DNA of 64,000 bases from Austropuccinia psidii (Eukaryota > Basidiomycota > Pucciniomycetes > Pucciniales > Sphaerophragmiaceae). The DNA lies in the NCBI GenBank assembly GCA_023105745.1, contig JALGQZ010000004.1:36708937-36772936 (forward strand), given 5' to 3'. A program made the translations under genes and the position numbers. Numbering within the stretch: position 1 is the first letter of the stretch; each line of letters opens with the position of its first letter. A model generated the notes under the pieces. The model was not told the DNA's origin. It did not search any database and was given only the letters and a program-made list of their open reading frames with translations. Below, piece after piece: positions 13,265-25,790 of the stretch.

Positions 13265-16200
13265 AAATATTGATTGTTAGAAACTTCAAAATATCAGCTT
13301 AAAGTGAGAAATCACAGGCTCAATTCCTAGGTATTAATCATTAATATTTCTCTTAAATAAGGTAGTGAAATATTTTCAAGTTCTATAATACTTATGTTTC
13401 ACATCAAAAAAATGGAGAAATTCCTTTTGAATTCCACATTTTTATCTTTTTTGTGGAATTTGGAACATCAGAATCTTAAAAGGGATGAAGTATCCCAATA
13501 TCTACTACCTACTACTCACAACCAATAAGAGGAAAATTATTTTTAGTTTATCAAATTCCAAATACTCGAGGAATAATTTTGCTTCAATGAGACATGAACA
13601 ATATAGCCCATTGTTGTATTAAATAGTGTATCTTTTTTTTTCAAAATAAGAAATTCAATGCGATGTTACCGGTTGAACTGAAAAAATACTATCAGACCAT
13701 AATATTTTGTGCTATTGAAGTCTATAATCAATAATTTAGCTGCAATAAATGAGAGAAATAATAATTAATCAACAAAGTTGAATTTAATATTTTGAGTATC
13801 ATAAGAATAAAATCCAGCTTGAGTTTTAAAAAAAGAAGCGGATGCAACATTTAACCTTAAGGTTTTGTAATTTTTGTTTGGCTTCAACCAACCCCCTTTA
13901 TGATATTTCAATTGAGAATAAATAAGTAGTTTCAAGATAAATATTAGTCCTCATATTTGTGTAATAATGGTATATTGACTGTGGAGAAAAAAGGTACTTA
14001 TAATAAATGATTTATTTAACATAAGATCTTTTGAGACCCTACTTATTTGAACTTTGAGAAATGGGGTGTATATCCTCAATAGTGCACTAATTATTTATCA
14101 AAAACCTTAATATTGACTTTTAAGAGTTCAATAATTAATTCTATAAGTAAGAATATTGAAAAGATAGAAAGAAAAAAGCTTCTCAATAGAGATGTAGCTT
14201 CCTTTTTAAGAGCGAAGAAACCCACTTTTAAATTGTTTCCAAGGTTAAAAGTAGTATCACTTGGAGATTTTGAGCTGACACACTGAAAATTATATCAACA
14301 AAATCAGCTAAAAATGAATAATATCAAAAATTTATCAAGAATTGATCATGAGGAAATGAGTTATTGTATAATTTATAAATCAATAAATGGGAAAAGAATT
14401 GAAATTAACCGGGTTTTAGAGAGTGATATTTCAAATGGGGAAATTCATATTAATGAAAGTATTGCAATTGTGATGAGAAATGTGCTTATTAAGACTCTTT
14501 GTCTTCCTTAGATTAATAATAGACTAATAAAAAGGTATAAAACTCATGATGCACGTGGAGGATATTTCTGGAAAGAGATAATATTATTTCTAAAAAAGAT
14601 ACAAAAGGGAAGATATAGCTCTAAAAAATTATGAGATTCATAAAAATTTCAAATCCATCCAGGTAGGATGGCTTGCGAGGATTATTAGGAATACCAATAA
14701 TGTACACCATCATATAAATAAGCCTATTTTTCATTTCCAACAGTGATATACCCTGCTTAGGGTATGAAATTTTCACGACATTATATTTTTTTACCTACTC
14801 CGCTCAAGAAAAAAACCCCAAAAAAATGAACGGTTTTATTTTTTTTCTGTGATTTTTTTCTATTTCCAAGGAGTTTTCCTATTTCTTCCAACTCTTTCAA
14901 TAAATTTAAATTTGTACATTCCTTTTTATTCTTATGTTTTTTTCCTTTTCCAAAGAAATATTTCTACCAATTGATGATGGGGTGGAAAACCCCTTCAAAA
15001 AACCATGGCACATACCGGAAGGGTTTCTTGATTTCTGAACTCAATAAAGACCATGCATCAGATTTATGGAAAGCAAGGTGCACTTATTTCAACACAGTGT
15101 TTGAAGAGGATTGGGCGGATAATCTATTTGAAAATATCAAAGAAGTATTTTGGAAACTCTTGCTACATAGTAAAATTTATGACCTTCAAGAAGTTCCCAA
15201 ATTTGGAAAGGGGGTGTCTCCGAGGAGGAGAGAACCAAATAAATAGAAAGAAAAAGAACTTATTCCAGAAAAATATTCATTAAAATAGCCATAAATTGAA
15301 AAAGCCCTGTTTAGATTAACAATAATCTGAGTTAGATTTCCTATGTTTCAGAATATAATGAACACAGAAACTTCATGAACACCTTTTGAATTGATTCATT
15401 GTTTCACAAATTCCATTCCAATTCCTTTACAACACATACTTTCAACACTATAAAAAGGGTATGGTTCATCCATCTTGCAAGATTCCAACAATTTCAAAAA
15501 TGTGTGATTAAATATTAACTTCAATTTATGAAGAACCTAAAGTAATATTAATTCAGAAATTATCAAGCTACAAGGGAATGACCTTATCAATCAATGGGTG
15601 AACTGAAATTTTAGGCACATAAGTATATTCCCTACTATAATTAAGGAGTCAATATTCAAATAATTTCATCATTAAAATTGAGCTAAGCTTCAAATGAAAT
15701 ACTGAGATATATATATATGAAGCTCTCAAGGTTTTTATATCAAAGAAAAAGATCCGTGTGAAACGCATTTGTGCAGTAGTAACCTATTCTCAATCAATCA
15801 TGCTCAACTTTGAAGTGAGTTTTCCTTTATCTTTTGATTAACCCAATTCGAAGGATATATTTCGTATAAGCCTATCAGTAATGACCACCCTCACGAAATC
15901 AAAGAAAAATGAGTATTTAATTCATTCATTCTAATCACCAAAAGCTTCATTACACACTCGTAAATGACCAAAGATTTCAAGGCTAACAATATTTCGTGAA
16001 ATTTTTCAAAATATCAGTCTTCTGGGGAAAAAGGATTATGAAATAGTCCAATTAAAATATATTCATCCATGATCTTTTAGCTTAATATAAAATGAAATGG
16101 TACTCACTTGAAAAACTGGGTCTAGGAATCCAAACTGATGAGGAAGGTTTCAAGAAATGTCTATAAAAATCCAAGAAAACCCCACTTGATACTGAAGAAA

Positions 16201-17232
16201 TGATGCATTTGTGTGTCTACTTAAACCTCTAAATTATAGAAATGGGTACTTGGAGATTCATGATAATGAGCTCTACGACATATGGAAGGAGTTATCACAT
16301 GTATATCAATTGATATACAGAATTAATTATATGAGTGCTTCAATACACTCAAAGAAAAAGGTCTGAAGGTGTTCAAAAAGCATTATAAATAATTTCAGGA
16401 CAATATTTCTATCATTTCTTTTCCATTTAATAATTCTTCTCACAAAGTTTCGGTTTCCATGAAACACTAATTGCAAGATATAACCTTGATGACACATGTA
16501 CTTTCTCAAATTCAGAACTAATTTAAGGAAAATTCTTACTTGATGATAGCCAAGATAGAATGACATTGAATCCAGTTCTACCCTTTTGTAAATAAATTAA
16601 AAGGTAAGTCCTACTTGAGTCTAGTGAAATTCAAGTTTTAATTACTAATATTTCTATTTTCCCAGGTGTAATCCCTACAAAAGCTCTGGACTATTGGCTT
16701 GTAATTCCCGATACTCATCAATTTATTCCCTTGAAGATGTTTTAAATGACTATTTTAAATATTTCTTCTCATTTAGCTGATGTTTAAGGTCTATTTTATA
16801 TCATTTAATGAAATACAAAAAAGAATTTGAAGAGATTTTTCACACCACTCTCAAAATTATCACTCAGGTTAAGGTTCATTTGAAGAAAAATGAACCTCCA
16901 ATGAATCAAAGAAAATCTAAATTTACAAAACACAACCACCAAAAAATTATTTTATGAAATGTGTAACTATAATATTTTGCTTCACCACTTGAGCTCATTG
17001 ACTTTGAAGATTTATTTTTTAGAAATGTGGACATGGGTCTCATTTCCCATCAAGATGCATTCATGGACTAATTTTGAATTTTTCCTTATGGGAGAAATCC
17101 AATAAAAAATTATCTTCTCAACATTCCAAATTGACAAAATTAGAGGTGATTACTGAGCCACAAATGGCTTTATGGGGTCCTCAAATTGTGGAAGTATGAC
17201 CTTGAGTAATGTATTTTTGTTTTTGATACACC
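13265..17232. other. AT-rich region, no recognisable gene
   Basis: No domain is recognised. The open frame 14971-15246 (+, 91 residues) is less AT-biased than its surroundings and contains ELNKDHASDLWKARCTYF. It might be a scrap of a coding region, but I cannot name it. Two perfect short hairpins lie at 14655-14671 and 14748-14765. The rest shows only AT-rich sequence. Confidence 0.55.
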
Positions 17233-17237
17233 TTTTA

Positions 17238-19134
17238 TGTGAGCCTTGAGGTATATTTTACATACCCAAATAGGCCAAAATTATCTTAAAAATAAATTGT
17301 GAACTATGCATAACCCATAAGTCATGTGTGTATTCAAAATTCAGCTTTTTTGATTTCAGAAAAGATGAATAACTTTTTATTGAGTGAGTAAATCCATGGA
17401 TTAAAGGCCATATTTGGATCCTACACAAAAGTTTACCTAGGGTAGCTCCATAGAGTGAATAAGCTCAAATAAACTCTTTGAGGTGGTAATATGGAAAATA
17501 ATTCAATACCACGTATAAGATCCATGAAATTTTTTGTTTTTCTCAATTTCACACCAAAATAATGGGAATGTGAGAAATCCAATGTTACATATACACTAAG
17601 AATAGTGTTATTAATGTTTTGAGCACTTAATATTATGGTATTCTTACATACACTTTTGGTACACCCATAGTGGATATCTCACTTGAAGCCTGAATTTCTA
17701 TTTTGATATAAAAAATAGTCAAGGGGGACAAAAGACATCAAAGAGAGCCAGGGTACCCAACTTCTGAGGCCTCTGAGGTGTGGAAAGCTCCAAAGCTTGG
17801 ATCCATGGCTGATCTTGGCCCAATTAGTAAACTAAAACCATTTTGGGAACTTGGTTACCAAGTCAAAACTTCATTATATCATAAGGAAATAGCAAATAAG
17901 CTGCTATTTTGACATGCCAAGGAGGTAAAGAGCAACTTAGACTCCTGTAACCATGTTAATTCTCAATGAATTTACATGGATAAGCCCCAAAAGAGTAATT
18001 AAAACCCTTTTTGGACTAGTATCCATTGATTTACCTCATAGCAACCAGCCATATACTGCTATTTGCAGTTTTATGTAGAAATGAGGTAAAAACTTCAAAA
18101 ATTCATTAAAAATACAATTCTTAATTAATATTCCTGAAACTTTCAGCACCAATTTATAACTGTATAGTTCATATAAAGACGGAAAATAGTTATACTTTTA
18201 TAAGTAAAGTTAAAAGTTTTACATACAGTCAATTTTTCATGATTCCACATGAAATACTGAATCTTTAAAAATGCACAGAAAATACACTCTGCAATAAAAT
18301 TGCCAATAGCATTGATAACTTTGAGAAATAAATGATTATTTTGGAATAAAGGAAGATTTAAAGTTGTTACTCCTTTTATTATTAACCATAAATGGGTTGG
18401 TAGTCATGTGAAAGCACCGATTAAGTAATTATGATAATCTTACATGACAACAGATGATTCAATCAATAATCCAAAAAGGTTTATTGTTCTCTCACTCACT
18501 GGTTTTTCCGTTTGCTCCATGGCACGCCTCTGGGAGCTGTTTTAGACTTAAAAGAGGCCTCCTCTTGCTGTTTTTTCCAAAAACATCACATTATTCTATT
18601 ATACATTTATCACCAACAAGTAAGTATTAGTTAAAAACCTTTTATTAAGTGGTTTATTCTTTCAGAATAAATCAGAAAGACTTTAAATAATAGAAATCAA
18701 CTATATATTGTTGTAATACTGTTATATATCCATTTTCAATTCTTTAAATCCACAATTATCTGTCAAATTTCTCTACTTTTATCTTTGATAAGTTCTTTGG
18801 AGTATTAGTGAGTGATTTATCTTAATTCATAAAGTGATTCTCTAGTAATTGTTTCTTTCAAGAATTATATTTATAATTATTTTTACATAAGATAATTATA
18901 TATTAAAATAATTTTATTATTTTAATAAAGAAGTCTTATTATTAAATACTTCTTGTAATTGATTCTAGTAGACAATTACTGCTGACTGTTATAGTCACTA
19001 GTAGTGTATAAAAAGTAAAAGAGATAATTATTTAATTGGGGTTATAATGATTTTATTATTATATTTCATAGGAACAATCATAGTACTGTTGATTAGAGGT
19101 ACTATTATCAGCAATTTCATAGATACATCTTACA
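17238..19134 (+). repeat. Solo Ty3/gypsy LTR (1.9 kb family), TTTTA duplication
   Basis: It begins TGTGAGCCTTGAGGTATA and ends CATCTTACA. It aligns along its whole length with the LTRs at 25791, 42892, 45649 (-), 54123 (-) and 61612. Flanks are TTTTA at 17233-17237 and 19135-19139, so this is an independent insertion reduced to one LTR. The splice-donor-like sequence CCAACAAGTAAGTATTAG of the family is kept (GT at 18620-18621). Confidence 0.93.
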
Positions 19135-19139
19135 TTTTA

Positions 19140-20379
19140 GTGTATGATACGCTATAGTATACTTTTTATTTGAAATAAAAGGCAAGAAATATCCTTTGGA
19201 GATAATAGAACTCAATTTACTGCACCATCCATTTTAATGCCAAAAGTATGAGTGAAACTTCTTCCACTGGCATTCAATTTGAGAAAATGGTGCACCTGCA
19301 ATCCTATATATAGAGACTTGTACATATTAAAAAAACCCTTCATCAATCTGAAGAGACTTTGGGAAATATGTTTGAAAGCTCCAAAATGTGTTTTATACTT
19401 CCCAGGCTGTCTGTAAAGAGGTGAAAATCTCATGTTTCAGCCCAAAATACTTGATATCCTTAGAAAATCTGTTTAAGTACTGCAGTGTATGCAAATTTCT
19501 TCAAGAAAATGAATAATAAATATAAACTCAGCACAGAAAGAAAAGAAATGTGATACCTATTTCTGGGTGGAAAAGATCTTCTCCAATACAAAATAAGAAT
19601 ACAATCTTAACTTTTTAACATCAAATGTTATTCATACACTCTTAAAGGCCTATATAAAACATTTTATGGATTTATGACTTGAATAATTTCAAGAAACATG
19701 GTTTTTATAAGTGTAAATATATTTATTCCATGATGAAGCTTTATTTACTATTTTTAAGGCCTATTCATGGTATTTTGACCTTCAATACTATCTTTGGAAC
19801 TTCTAATGGTAAATTTACAGCTGTAGTATCTGTAATTCTGAATAAACTAAAGAAATAAATCTTTAAATATCAGCTTGTAAGTATAATACTTGATTGAGGG
19901 CCTTCAGCTTATTTTTTTAAAAGTTTTCATATCCAGACACTTATTTAAAATCTTTAAAATTGAGTTTTTTACTTTTTAACTTGATAAAAGAAGGAATTTG
20001 AAGTTTTCTTAATACATTTTTTAACAAAAGAAGAAAATAGCTGCATTATTTTAGGGTAATGCCTTGAAAGTTTACTTCAGAAAGTCACTTTATCCTTACA
20101 AATAAGATTTTCTACTTCCATATATTTCTTCCCCTAAATTCTTTTTTTGAAAGGAATTAAAAGAAATTCTCTCAAGAGCACAGCTTATACTGTTAGCATT
20201 GAACTAATTAAGAGGTTTTTAGACAAATAAAATCCTTTTGAGTGCCTTAAAATCATGACTTCATTAACAAAGAGCCAAATTTCAAGCTTTAAATGAGAAA
20301 ATTTTCTATTTATACTTTTTGAGATCTTTAGCTGTGAGAGTATCTGAAAGCCCCCAAGAAAATTTGTATAAAATCATTG
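19140..20379. other. AT-rich region with one imperfect hairpin
   Basis: No gene is recognised. At about 19219-19297 the words TGCACCAT and AATGCCA recur inverted as TGGCATT and ATGGTGCA, an imperfect foldback of roughly 80 bp. The frame 19212-19433 on - runs through this foldback and is not credible as a gene. Confidence 0.5.
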
Positions 20380-23375
20380 TCAGCCTGTGACTCAAAACCA
20401 GAGCACAAGCATGACAGCCAAATACCATACACCAATGGTAGAGCCAAGATACCACCAAAACATGGAAATAAGACAAACCGGCTAAAAAATTATCAAAGTA
20501 AAGAGGAAACTCACCTCTTTCCAAATATACAAGTCCCATCATCATAGGACAAGGAATAACATAGTTATTCCTGCTCAAAGTTGTTGCTAAGCATAAACCT
20601 TATTTTTCACCTCTCATCTGAAATCCAGAGGAAGAGGCTTAACCCCATCAAATGGGTATTCAAAATGAAGCTCTAAGTCAGGGATATCCAAAGGTACTAA
20701 CTAAATTGAGCTAGAATCAGAATTACTGAAGTTATGACCAAAATAAGTTCAAATAAGGGGGAATGAAATATTCACCTCTCATCTAACTTCTACAGTTCTT
20801 ATGTGAGATACCTAAAGTTCTGTCTTTTTGGAAAAAGCACAATCAGGGCTATCTTATGGTGCCATTCATTTCCCCATATCTCACCTAGAACAAAGGTTAT
20901 AGTGCAAACAAGTTCCATACAGATTTTAAGCAAATCATACATATGTACAAGAAATCTTGTACATGGAATAGCTTTTCCATATTAAATGAGGTACCATTGT
21001 GTAGAGCACATTCAGCACTACACAATGAGCCAACTTTGAGCTTGATATCTCAAAAACTGAAAAAGCTATGGAAGTTTTAAGGTCAAAATCCCACAGTTAG
21101 ACCAATACAGCCTTAGTATGGGATATTCTCCCATAACTCTGATTATGAGGTGTCACAAAGACAAAGAAGCCTGTTTATACTTCAATACCTCACTGTTTGG
21201 TCAATAACGGGGTCTTGTACAGCATTCTAGGCATCATACATGTCAGAAGAGGACTATGTGGTCCCCAGATGAAAATTTTCACCCTGTATTGGGGAAAACT
21301 TCCCAGATGTGGTTTCAAAGCCACATCTGAGCCCAATAAAGGCTATAAAGGCCTTGTGATAGCCACAAGCCAGTCCTTAGAAGTGAAAAATATTCACTTC
21401 ATCTATGTGAAAAGGTCTAGTAGCCTTTTTCACCCAATTGTGGAATAAAAAGGGACCTTTTCTCCACCAGAAAAGGTTTCCTAATACTGCTCTTGAATTC
21501 CTATGCAGTAAAACTGTCAAAAAAAGTCATACTCTTGGAAAATAACCAGGTTATACTCTAAATTTTAGTATTGTAGTTCTTATTATAGTAACCCAACTGG
21601 TATAACTACCCCCAGGGCTTTCAACAGTGCTCACCACCACTATTTTATAATATTAAAGCCCTTATTAATCCATTCTATACTCTTATTATCTATAATCCAA
21701 CTACTTTTCAATTAATTTTACCATGTCAAAGTCATAGTCAAAGTTTTAAATAGCCTTATTACACCTTCATCATAGACTCAGCCTGACAATCATATTCATA
21801 ATCTGGTAACTCAAGATAGGCACTGTTTTATTGTAAAATTTCTCAAGACCCCTTGGAAATCATGAAAATAAATACAGAAGCTATAGCCCATAGGCTTTAA
21901 GAATGTTTTGAAAAGTCATGCAGTTGGCTCATTCCCTGTAAATTATTTTTTTCAGGCTGAGTCTCTAAAAAAGCTATGAAATAGTATTTTATAATTCAAT
22001 TATGACTGTGAAATGGTAATTTATAATAAAAAATAGTTTTGGATAGTAGTAATAAGGGCTTAACTATGGATTATAGTGGTGGTGAGCGCTTCTGAAAGCC
22101 CAGGATTTACTGGTTATCAGTTGATTAACTATAACAAGAAATACAATACTATAATGAGAGTATAACCTGATTATTTTCCAAGAGTACAGATGTTTTTGAC
22201 AATTTAACTATGTAGGAATATAAGAGAAGGATGGGGATTCCTCTTTTGGGCAGAGAAAGGACCCTTTTCATCCTGAAAATGGGTGAAAGGTCCTCTAGAC
22301 CTGTTCATGTAGGAAGAGTGAAGATTTCTCACTCCAAGGCCTTGATTGTGGTTCTTACCATGCCTTTATAGCCTTTATTGGACTCAGATGTGGTTTTTAA
22401 ATCACATCTGGGCAGTTTTCACCAATACAGGGTAAAAAGTTTCATTTGGGGACCACACACCCCTCTTCTGAGCTGTATGACATGTAGAACTCTGTACAGA
22501 ACATGTATGGGGACCGCATATTGACCAAAATATGAGGTATTGAAGGCTAAACAGTCTCCTTTGTAGATTTGACACCTCATATTCAAGGATATGGGAAAGG
22601 ATTGCACAGTAAAGGGGCTTTGGCCCAAATGTGGGATTTTAACCTTAAAACTGCAATAACTTTGTTAGTTTTGAAGATATTTAGCTCAAATTTTGTTCAT
22701 TGTGTATCCCTGGATGGTGTCTACACAATAGAACCTCACTTTCTCATAAATAACATTTAGTATGGAAAATATATAAAGTTCTTACTTTCCATTATTCAGA
22801 TATGAATATTTTTCTCAAATTATGTAGGGATCTTGTTTGCTCCATAACTTTCTTTCTAAATGATTTATTGAGAAATGGATGGAACCATCAAATATCCCTG
22901 ATTGTGCTCTTTACAAAATGACCCAACTTTCATTATCTCAAATTAAAACTGTAGAGGTTATATGAGAGGTGAATATTATATTCACCCTTATTTGGCTTTA
23001 ATTTGGCCATAACTTCTGTTATTTTGATTCTAGCTTGGTTTGGTTAGTACCATTGGATAGTCCTGACTGAGAGCTTCAATCTGAAAACTCATTTTATGGG
23101 GTTCAGCATCTTTATTTAGTCTTTAGATGATAGGTGATACTTAAGTTTTATGCACAGAAGCTGATTTGAGCCTTAATAGCTTTTCTATCATTTTTACTAT
23201 GATTATGGGACTTGTGTAGTGGGAAAAAGGTGGCTTTACGCATTTTTTTTATACCTTTGAATCTTTTTTTGGCTCAGCTCCATGTTTTGGTGGTATTTTA
23301 CCCTACCATTGGTTTATGGTATTTTGGCTGTCATGCTTGTGGTCTTGCTTTTCTTAACAGGATGACAATATTAGT
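20380..23375. repeat. Large degenerate inverted repeat (two ~1.4 kb arms)
   Basis: The left arm (about 20380-21788) reappears as its reverse complement in the right arm (about 21953-23375) around a spacer of about 165 bp. Landmarks in matching order are 20411-20466 with 23280-23342, 20733-20800 with 22945-23012, 20815-20880 with 22870-22925, 21197-21340 with 22375-22545, 21527-21620 with 22075-22195, and the innermost AGACTCAGCCTG (21775) with CAGGCTGAGTCT (21955). The arms are diverged with many small gaps. No protein domain is recognised. Peptides such as RRG(L/V)CGPQMK(I/L)FTLYW appear in both arms simply because the DNA is repeated. It could be a foldback transposon, two inverted copies of one unit, or a hairpin-RNA locus. 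Confidence 0.85.
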
Positions 23376-25785
23376 CATAGTTATACTGGAAACCTGATCT
23401 TACATCTATTGAGGAATTCAAGCTATATCCAAAGACCTATTAAAAATGGTTTTGTGGTATTAAATAGCTTTTTATATCAGCTTCAAGCCCATAGAAGGGG
23501 GAAAAGCTCAATATATTAATAGATAAATGGTAATATTAATAGTTATTAACATTAAAGAAACCCTCACAAAAAAGAAGAAAAATAAGATTATCAATATATT
23601 GAGGTAAAGCAAGACCTTAGAGCTCAATAAATGGGGAAAGGAGGAAATTGAAAAATTAAATAAGTGGGAAATATATTATCTAGTAGGTAACTGGAAAATA
23701 AGAATTAAATATGAGCATTGAAGCTTGAAATAGTATACCTTGATTAAAGTAAAGTCACAGAAAAAAGGGAATTAACTATAAAAATAGGGGGGTAACTTAA
23801 TGGTCAATCTACACTAAATCCATTAAAGAGAAAACCTCAGCTGGTAAAAATTATTTCTGTAAAAAGGAAGTTTTAAAAATGAAATGATGTAAGCCTTTAT
23901 CAATACCAAGAAATCTCATAAGAAGTTAGAATGAAATTCAAAAATAAATGAGATTCATGCATGGAAATTTTCAAGAGGCCCAAACCTGCACCTAATTATT
24001 AGTTCATATTACATAATAATACAAGAAATAGCAAAATCCTTTTTAATAATAACCTAATTTTTGAGATGTTTCCAGAGGCCTCTCACCCTAATTTTAACAT
24101 CATAATCACCATTAGAAAAGTGGATTCACCTGAAAGAAGGTCTTGGATTTGGAAAAATTAGATTGTAAAAAACGTAGAATGAGCTCAGATCATTCCTCTG
24201 AAATAGGTTTTACCCCTGATTTTGATTTTTTTTGATATTCCAGGTTTTCCAAGCCACTAGGATATTTATTAAGATCTTAACTTTTTGGATGGTATTTACT
24301 ACCTGTATATTATACTGTATGGAATATCTTCAGAAATCTTAATTAATGAGAAAGCCTTTCAGTTCTATTTGCATTTTCACAACACTATGAAACTATCATA
24401 CACTGTAAATATATTATATTAGCGATATATTCTGACTTTGAAGACTCCTCTTTGTTCTTTGAGTTTCTTAGTGAGGAAAATACAGCTTTCAAGATAAATT
24501 AATTATCTATTTTAATTTAATTGTGACTAATTATTAATCCATCATAATATTGATTCTCATTTTTCCTCAGAAGGTGGCTTATAAAGATTTATATCCTCAA
24601 TGAAATCCTAATATCAAGGAGAATGATCATTGAATATCTATCTTCTTTTTACAGTCAGTCTTCTGATAGATTTGAAATAAATAAAATTAAAGACTTTGAA
24701 TTTTTTGCTTCAATAAAAGTATTCAAAATAGAAAAAATATACAAAAAATCTATTTTCCTCTTCATTGATTAGAATTTCCTTGATATTGGCATCATTTCAA
24801 TCATTATTAAAGATTGTCATTCATATTATCATGAATTAAGTTCATCAATTTATTTATTAGTAAAGCTCTTATTTAATTTTTGGGAAGTAAAAATTCCTTA
24901 AATTTGGTTGTTTTATTTTGTTTATTTTTTGAGAAGTAGAATTCTCTGTAAATTACATCCTGCTACTGGAAAAAATAATTTTTATGAGATTTACAGCTGC
25001 AGTATACAAAGATACCACCACTTTAAAAAATGTCACTCATTTTTTACAGTCGCCAACATTACAGGGACCACCACTGCAAAATTGTCAATGATCATCAACA
25101 ATTTTACAGTAGAAATATAAAAAAACTAAAGCCATACAGATTGAAAAATGAAAAAATTTAGAAAATGAATGAATAATAATCTCAAAAAACAAAACTCTCT
25201 TCATAAAACAATTGATAACAAAATAAAAAGGTGTTTTTAAATTAGCAGAAAGAAGTTTTCTTCTACAGATATTCTTTTAATAGGAATCAAAAAATAATTT
25301 CAATTATGATAATAGATAAAATAAGGCTCAGTTCTTATAACTTTTTCTATCATCCCATTTTTGAAGTAATTATATTGTTTGATTTAAAATCTTTGGAGAA
25401 AAAACCCTTTTTAATGAATTTTTTTAACGTTTTTGGTTTCTCTATTCCATTTTGGAAATCAATAGGGAGAATATCCAATTTACAGAGGGAAAATGGGGGA
25501 AGAAATGATAGCAAATATATTAGTTGAAAATAATACTCATCATCCAAATTTGAAATGTAAATCTCTTGTTAGATCTTAAGAAATGAGGTCCAAGTCACTC
25601 TATTTCTGAGAATTATCCACGTGTATTGCTTACGTGATTGAGTCAAAAAAAACAAAAACTGTGTTTCACTTTAATCCTATTCCAATGGGGTCAAGATTTG
25701 GATTAGGAGTATTATTTTAATTTTGTAAGATCACAAGCAATTTTATGCTTTTCAAAAATGTATTTTTTTTCAAAATTTGATCATA
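23376..25785. other. AT-rich region, no recognisable gene
   Basis: Nothing is recognised by homology. A near-perfect foldback lies at 25073-25110 (ACTGCAAAATTGT against ACAATTTTACAGT, 12 bp loop). The open frames are short and AT-driven. Confidence 0.55.
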
Positions 25786-25790
25786 TTTTC

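Noticed and set aside
20306..20578. 90-residue frame on -, and 21197-21448 on +, as possible genes
   Set aside because: They lie in the arms of the inverted repeat. Their resemblance to frames in the other arm follows from the repeated DNA, and they have no conserved start, end or domain.
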